From: an uncultured Actinomycetes bacterium
GTDB lineage: Bacteria > Actinomycetota > Actinomycetes > Nanopelagicales > Nanopelagicaceae
DNA length: 10,664 bases
Assembly (NCBI GenBank): GCA_903852955.1
Contig: CAINSH010000105.1
Location: forward strand, 1-10,664
Direction of reading: 5' to 3'
Shown here piece by piece: positions 6,703 through 10,664 of this stretch. The first letter of the stretch is position 1; every line of letters begins with the position of its first letter. The position numbers and the translations under genes were made by a program. The notes beneath the pieces are model-generated. The model searched no databases. It worked only from the letters and a program-made list of their open reading frames with translations, and was not told the DNA's origin.

Positions 6703-7815
6703 ATGAAGAAAAACGCAAGACTCGGCATTATTGCCTCATTGAGTCTGGCACTGGTTGCTTCTACAGTTGTAGTTGCTAGCCAAGCTTCTGCCGCAGATGT
6801 AGTTGCAGCAGCAAAAACATATGTAGCAAACAGTCTCTCTGCTAAGTCTGGGTTCACCCCACCTGCAGTTGGCGCTAAGGCACAGAAGCGTGGCGCGACC
6901 ATTGGTTTCGTAGCTTCTGACCTATCAAACGGTGGAATCACTGGTGTTCTTGCTGGTGTTAAGCAAGCGGCCGCAAAGCTCGGATGGACCATCAAGGTTT
7001 ATGACGGTCAGGCAACTCCAAGTGGACGCACAACTGCAATGAACGCAGCAATTGCAGACAAAGTAGATGCCCTAATCCTTGGTGGAACAGATGCAACAGA
7101 GCAGGCAGCACAAGTTGTTGCTGCTACAGATGCTGGCATTCCAACATTCGGATGGCACTCAGGTCCAACTCCAGGTCCAAGTCTTGGAATGAAGACAAAC
7201 GTAACAACAGATCCATTGGTTGTTTCACGCACAGCAGCTTCATACGCAATTGCTAAGTCTGGCACTAAGAAGTTTGGTGTAGTTATCTTCACTGATAGCC
7301 AATACCAGGTTGCTATTGCTAAGTCAGATGCTATTGCAGCTGAAATTAGGAAAGATAAGTACGGCACAGTATTGGAAATCAAAGACACTCCAATTTCTTC
7401 AACTTCACAGTTGATGCCTGCAATTATCTCAAGCATGCTTCAGAAGTATGGATCAAAGTTCACATACTTCTTCGGTATTAACGGTGCATACGCTAACGGT
7501 GCTGCTCCAGCTCTTCAATCAGCTGGAATTTCACCAACAGGCGCACCATTCGCAATTGCAGCAGGAGACGGTGACAGTGCTGAACTCAACCGTATCCGTA
7601 CAAGCAAGTACCAGCTAGCAACAGTTGCTGAGCCTCTTTACCTACAGGCATGGCAGCTAATTGATGCAATCAACAGCACCTTTGCTGGTGTAAAGATTGC
7701 TAAGTGGGTTGCAGCACCTGGCTTGATCGATAAGTCAAACGTTCCAAAGGGAGACATTTTTGATCCAGCTTCTGGATACCGTAAAGTCTACCTAAAGCTA
7801 TGGGGAGTTAAGTAA
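6703..7815 (+). CDS. Secreted sugar-type substrate-binding protein of the ABC transporter (periplasmic-binding-protein type 1 fold)
   Basis: This 370-residue exported protein would capture the substrate for the permease/ATPase pair. Residues 1-30 form a signal peptide: basic MKKNAR, a hydrophobic core, then ASQASA with signal peptidase I cleavage most likely after Ala30. The mature part has an Ala-rich lead of about 30 residues, then the RbsB-like strand GATIGFVASDLSNGG, the helix-strand segment ending DALILGGTDA, and a later AIAAGDGDSAE hinge-side segment. No cysteine occurs anywhere, so there is no lipobox. Codon use differs from the neighbours: Lys 22 AAG to 6 AAA, Asn 10 AAC to 0 AAT, Tyr 9 TAC to 3 TAT, as expected for a highly expressed gene. 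It is the last gene of the ABC operon, followed by a strong terminator. It could bind a pentose, hexose, polyol or sugar acid. Confidence 0.93.
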   Translation: MKKNARLGIIASLSLALVASTVVVASQASAADVVAAAKTYVANSLSAKSGFTPPAVGAKAQKRGATIGFVASDLSNGGITGVLAGVKQAAAKLGWTIKVYDGQATPSGRTTAMNAAIADKVDALILGGTDATEQAAQVVAATDAGIPTFGWHSGPTPGPSLGMKTNVTTDPLVVSRTAASYAIAKSGTKKFGVVIFTDSQYQVAIAKSDAIAAEIRKDKYGTVLEIKDTPISSTSQLMPAIISSMLQKYGSKFTYFFGINGAYANGAAPALQSAGISPTGAPFAIAAGDGDSAELNRIRTSKYQLATVAEPLYLQAWQLIDAINSTFAGVKIAKWVAAPGLIDKSNVPKGDIFDPASGYRKVYLKLWGVK

Positions 7816-7843
7816 CTCTCAATAGAGCATTAAGTTAAAAGAT

Positions 7844-7888
7844 GTAAAACTCCAGCAAGGTTGTAAAATAACTTTGCTGGAGTTTTAC
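7844..7888 (+). terminator. Intrinsic terminator after the ABC operon
   Basis: GTAAAACTCCAGCAA (7844-7858) pairs perfectly over 15 bp with TTGCTGGAGTTTTAC (7874-7888). Five more inner pairs (two of them G-U) close a 5-nt TAAAA loop at 7864-7868. The GC-rich CTCCAGC core is followed by TTTT within the stem base and another TTTT at 7889-7892. The A-rich left foot makes it usable in the reverse direction too. It starts 28 nt after the binding-protein stop and ends 13 nt before the Shine-Dalgarno of the next gene. Confidence 0.9.
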
Positions 7889-7901
7889 TTTTACTCATCA
7901 C

Positions 7902-7906
7902 GGAGG
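7902..7906 (+). promoter_or_regulatory. Ribosome binding site that decides an AUU start
   Basis: GGAGG, extended to GGAGGAA, is the strongest Shine-Dalgarno between the terminator and the next open frame. It sits 8 nt before ATT 7915 and 5 nt before ATT 7912, both in frame with the oxidoreductase. TTG 7916 is at a good distance but out of frame, and meets a stop after six codons. Confidence 0.75.
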
Positions 7907-7914
7907 AATTTATT

Positions 7915-10664
7915 ATTGACGCAGATCTTTCAATAATCACCAAGCGCCTTCGAACAGAAGTACGTGGTGATGTCAGTGATGCGCACATTAAAATTGCAGA
8001 ATACTCAACGGATGCCTCAAATTATCGCGTCCCACCTGCGCTGGTCGTAATACCCAAAGATTCTGCAGATATCATTTCAGCACTTTCAATTGCGAAAGAA
8101 TCCAATATTCCTGTGACCCTTCGTGGTGGCGGAACTTCAATCGCTGGAAATTCAATTGGCACTGGCATTGTGATTGATACTTCTGTACACATGAATAAAA
8201 TCATTAATCTAGACCCCATTGCGCGCACTGCAATCGTGCAGCCCGGGGTAATCCTCTCCTCGCTTCAGAAACTAGCCGCACCGCACGGTTTACGTTTTGG
8301 TCCAGATCCATCCACTCAAAGTAGGGCCACAATGGGTGGGTTGATTGGCAACAATTCATGTGGCCCACATGCACTTTCTTTTGGAAAAACCGCAGAGAAT
8401 GTCATCTCTTTAGATGTAATTGATGGTCGACTTCGTAGATTTAGTGCGCAAAAAAATATTGAATCCATCCCAGGGCTCTCCCAATTGGTAAGTTCAAACC
8501 TAGCAACGCTGCGCACTGAATTTGGAAAATTTGGGCGACAAGTAAGTGGTTATTCACTTGAGCATCTTTTGCCTGAAAATGGTGGCGATCTGGCTCGCGC
8601 TTTAACGGGCACTGAGGGAACTCTTGTAACGGTTTTAGAAGCGGAAGTAAGACTTGTAGAGCAAAGCTCAGCACCGGCTCTTGTCGTTTTAGGTTATCCC
8701 GATATGCCATCTGCTGGTGATGATGTTCCAAATCTCTTACGCTTTAAACCACTTGCAATGGAAGGTTTAGATATCCGCCTTATAGAAGTTGCACGTGAGC
8801 ATTGGAAAGGAAAAGGTTTTCCAGAATTACCATCTGGTAAAGGCTGGCTAATGATTGAAGTGGGTGGTCATACTTCAGAGGATGCAGTGGCGCGTGCAAA
8901 TGAATTAGCAGCAGCTGCACAAACAAATGAAATTATGGTTTTTCCTGCAGGACCGCAAGCTCGGACTTTATGGCAACTTCGCGCAGATGGCTCTGGCTAT
9001 GCAGGTAGAACTGCTAGCGGTAAGCAAGCTTGGCCTGGTTGGGAAGATGCAGCAGTTCCTCCTGAGAATTTAGGAACGTACATGCGCGAGCTTGAAAAAT
9101 TAATGGCTGCAAGTGATTTGCAGGGCGTTCCTTTTGGCCACTTTGGTGATGGTTGCATTCACGTACGAATAGATTTTCCACTAGAACGTGAAAGTTCAAC
9201 TTTTAGATCATTTGTTGAAAATGCAACTGATTTAGTTTTGAAGTTGGGCGGCTCCCCCTCAGGTGAACATGGTGATGGACGTGCACGAAGTGAGATGCTC
9301 ACTCGCATGTACTCACCCACTGCAATTTCTCTATTTGCTGGAATCAAAGAGATCTTTGATCCACAAAACTTTCTTAATCCCGGCGTAATTGTGGAGCCAA
9401 GGCGTATTGATGATGACTTACGGCGGCCCAAAGCAGTATCAATTAAAAACGGTGGCGGCTTTGCTTTTGCCGATGATGACAATGATTTCACCAAAGCAAT
9501 TCACCGCTGTGTTGGCATCGGAAAATGCCGAGCAGATAACTCGTCAGCCGGTGGCTTTATGTGCCCTTCATATTTGGCCACTAAAAATGAATCTCATGTA
9601 ACGCGTGGCCGTGCACGAGTACTTCAAGAAATTACTCAAAATACCGGCAAAAGCACGGATTGGTCATCACCAATAGTTAAAGAGTCCCTTGATCTGTGTC
9701 TGAGTTGTAAGGCATGCGCCAGTGACTGCCCGGCCGAAGTAGATATGGCTAAATACAAATCTGAGGTTTTATATCAACAGTACAAAAGAAAACTACGACC
9801 ACGTAGTCATTACATTCTTGGGCAACTTCCACGTTGGGCAGCTTTAGCACGAATCTCACCTAAGGCAGTAAATGCTCTTTCGCAATCAAAGATTGGCAGT
9901 AAAATCGTTCTAAAAGTTGGCGGGATGGATTCACGACGCTCACTTCCTCGCTTTGCAGAACAACCTTTCTTTGTATCCAAAAAGATAACCCAAAGTTCAA
10001 AGCCACAAATCCTTTTATGGGTTGATTCTTTTACTCAATCTTTCACTCCAAGCGGGGCGTATGCAGCGAAGGTGTTACTGGAGAAAATTGGGTATGACGT
10101 CGTAATCCCCGAACAATCTGCGTGTTGCGGATTAACGTGGATCAGTACTGGCCAACTAGATGGTGCCAAGAGCCGCCTAAATAAACTACTCGATGTTTTT
10201 GAACCGTATTTAGAAAAAGGTATGGAAATTGTTGGTCTAGAGCCCTCTTGCTTGGCCGTATTAAGATCGGACTTACTTGATTTGCTACCAAATGATTCAC
10301 GTTCACAACAAGTAGCACAATCCACCTTTACGATTGCCGAGATCATCAATAAAGCTGCATTAAATCCTAAACTCAAGTGGAGTGCGCCAGATTTGAGCCA
10401 CATGACCTTAGTTGTGCAACCACATTGCCATCAGCATGCAGTGATGGGCTTTCGTGATGACCAAGAAGTATTGCAAAGTACGGGAATAGCTTTTACTCAA
10501 CTTGCTGGTTGTTGCGGTTTAGCTGGTAACTTCGGTATGGAAGATGGCCATTACGATTTATCAGTTGCCGTTGCAGAAAATGCTTTACTGCCGGCGCTTC
10601 GAGCAAAAGATGCGACCACTGTATTTCTAGCTGATGGATTTTCTTGCCGAACTCAAGCAGATCA
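7915..10664 (+). CDS. Fused FAD-linked oxidase / Fe-S (CCG-domain) D-2-hydroxyacid dehydrogenase, YdiJ or GlcD-GlcF-like, 3' end outside the window
   Basis: The frame is open for 916 codons to the window edge; the close homologue type has roughly 930-1000 residues. It would be a flavo-iron-sulfur enzyme oxidising a D-2-hydroxyacid (lactate, 2-hydroxyglutarate or glycolate-like) and passing electrons to the respiratory chain. Numbered from ATT 7915, the FAD-binding domain carries RGGGTSIAGNSIG (70-82). The FAD-oxidase C-terminal domain has GHFGDGCIHVRI (408-419) and SGEHGDGRARS (449-459). The Fe-S part has Cys532, Cys538 and Cys550 (before Pro), then C-x2-C-x2-C-x3-CP at 595-605. Two CCG domains follow: CCGLTWISTGQ (Cys737/738) with EPSC (Cys779), and PHCHQH (Cys838) with CCGLAGNFG (Cys866/867). 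Cys911 lies in GFSCRTQ near the end. No in-frame ATG, GTG or TTG occurs before GTG 8113, which would delete the first part of the FAD domain, so AUU is the proposed start. Confidence 0.9.
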   Translation, partial: MDADLSIITKRLRTEVRGDVSDAHIKIAEYSTDASNYRVPPALVVIPKDSADIISALSIAKESNIPVTLRGGGTSIAGNSIGTGIVIDTSVHMNKIINLDPIARTAIVQPGVILSSLQKLAAPHGLRFGPDPSTQSRATMGGLIGNNSCGPHALSFGKTAENVISLDVIDGRLRRFSAQKNIESIPGLSQLVSSNLATLRTEFGKFGRQVSGYSLEHLLPENGGDLARALTGTEGTLVTVLEAEVRLVEQSSAPALVVLGYPDMPSAGDDVPNLLRFKPLAMEGLDIRLIEVAREHWKGKGFPELPSGKGWLMIEVGGHTSEDAVARANELAAAAQTNEIMVFPAGPQARTLWQLRADGSGYAGRTASGKQAWPGWEDAAVPPENLGTYMRELEKLMAASDLQGVPFGHFGDGCIHVRIDFPLERESSTFRSFVENATDLVLKLGGSPSGEHGDGRARSEMLTRMYSPTAISLFAGIKEIFDPQNFLNPGVIVEPRRIDDDLRRPKAVSIKNGGGFAFADDDNDFTKAIHRCVGIGKCRADNSSAGGFMCPSYLATKNESHVTRGRARVLQEITQNTGKSTDWSSPIVKESLDLCLSCKACASDCPAEVDMAKYKSEVLYQQYKRKLRPRSHYILGQLPRWAALARISPKAVNALSQSKIGSKIVLKVGGMDSRRSLPRFAEQPFFVSKKITQSSKPQILLWVDSFTQSFTPSGAYAAKVLLEKIGYDVVIPEQSACCGLTWISTGQLDGAKSRLNKLLDVFEPYLEKGMEIVGLEPSCLAVLRSDLLDLLPNDSRSQQVAQSTFTIAEIINKAALNPKLKWSAPDLSHMTLVVQPHCHQHAVMGFRDDQEVLQSTGIAFTQLAGCCGLAGNFGMEDGHYDLSVAVAENALLPALRAKDATTVFLADGFSCRTQAD

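Noticed and set aside
7008..7436. 142-codon reverse-strand open frame inside the binding-protein gene
   Set aside because: It mirrors the Ala-rich, codon-biased forward gene; the forward frame has a signal peptide and family motifs, while the reverse product has no recognisable domain.
7916..7936. TTG 7916 as start of a leader peptide or of the oxidoreductase
   Set aside because: It is out of frame with the oxidoreductase and ends after six codons at TAA. A six-codon leader is possible but has no composition (such as repeated regulatory codons) to support it.
8441..9494. Reverse-strand open frames of 60-110 codons within the oxidoreductase
   Set aside because: The forward frame is continuous with conserved FAD motifs throughout; the reverse frames are short, overlapping and lack start signals or domains.
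9389..9601. A 70-codon forward open frame in another phase inside the oxidoreductase, as a possible frameshift
   Set aside because: The main frame reads uninterrupted through the Fe-S motifs across this stretch, so there is no frameshift to explain.

Overview
The window looks like compact, low-to-moderate-GC chromosomal DNA. It encodes actinobacterial-type proteins: a CUT2-type sugar ABC transporter and a fused FAD / Fe-S oxidoreductase whose CCG segments resemble actinobacterial versions. The tiny gaps, 4-nt stop/start overlaps and A+T-rich codon use would suit a streamlined freshwater actinobacterium such as the acI / Nanopelagicales group. That placement is an inference from protein flavour, not proven. 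No RNA gene, insertion sequence, CRISPR array, phage gene or long repeat was seen. No stretch over 300 bases lacks a gene; the longest gap is about 100 bases (7816-7914).

Left part (1-3958): a 5'-truncated D-isomer-specific 2-hydroxyacid dehydrogenase runs rightward and ends in a 4-nt convergent overlap with a leftward three-gene operon. Read in its own direction, that operon is a DHA1-type major facilitator transporter, a second D-2-hydroxyacid dehydrogenase, and a 3-hydroxyisobutyrate / tartronate-semialdehyde-reductase family dehydrogenase. Each junction is a 4-nt ATGA overlap, so translation is probably coupled.

Middle (3959-7888): a divergent control region of about 90 bp carries a 13-bp inverted repeat and a 7-bp direct repeat one helical turn apart. 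A rightward CUT2 ABC importer follows: double ATPase, permease, then an exported binding protein. It ends at a strong intrinsic terminator. The binding-protein gene has clearly different synonymous codon use from its neighbours, which suggests high expression. The binding protein contains no cysteine and so cannot be a conventional lipoprotein.

Right part (7902-10664): a very long open frame, truncated at the window edge, encodes a fused FAD-linked oxidase plus Fe-S/CCG protein (YdiJ / GlcD-GlcF-like D-2-hydroxyacid dehydrogenase). It has an excellent Shine-Dalgarno sequence but no ATG, GTG or TTG in frame for the first 66 codons. The best-supported start is AUU.

Taken together, one importer, one MFS carrier, three NAD(P)-linked hydroxyacid dehydrogenases and one membrane-type flavo-iron-sulfur D-hydroxyacid oxidase look like a locus for uptake and redox conversion of a sugar-derived acid, hydroxyacid or glycolate/glycerate-like compound. 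The substrate cannot be read from the sequence.
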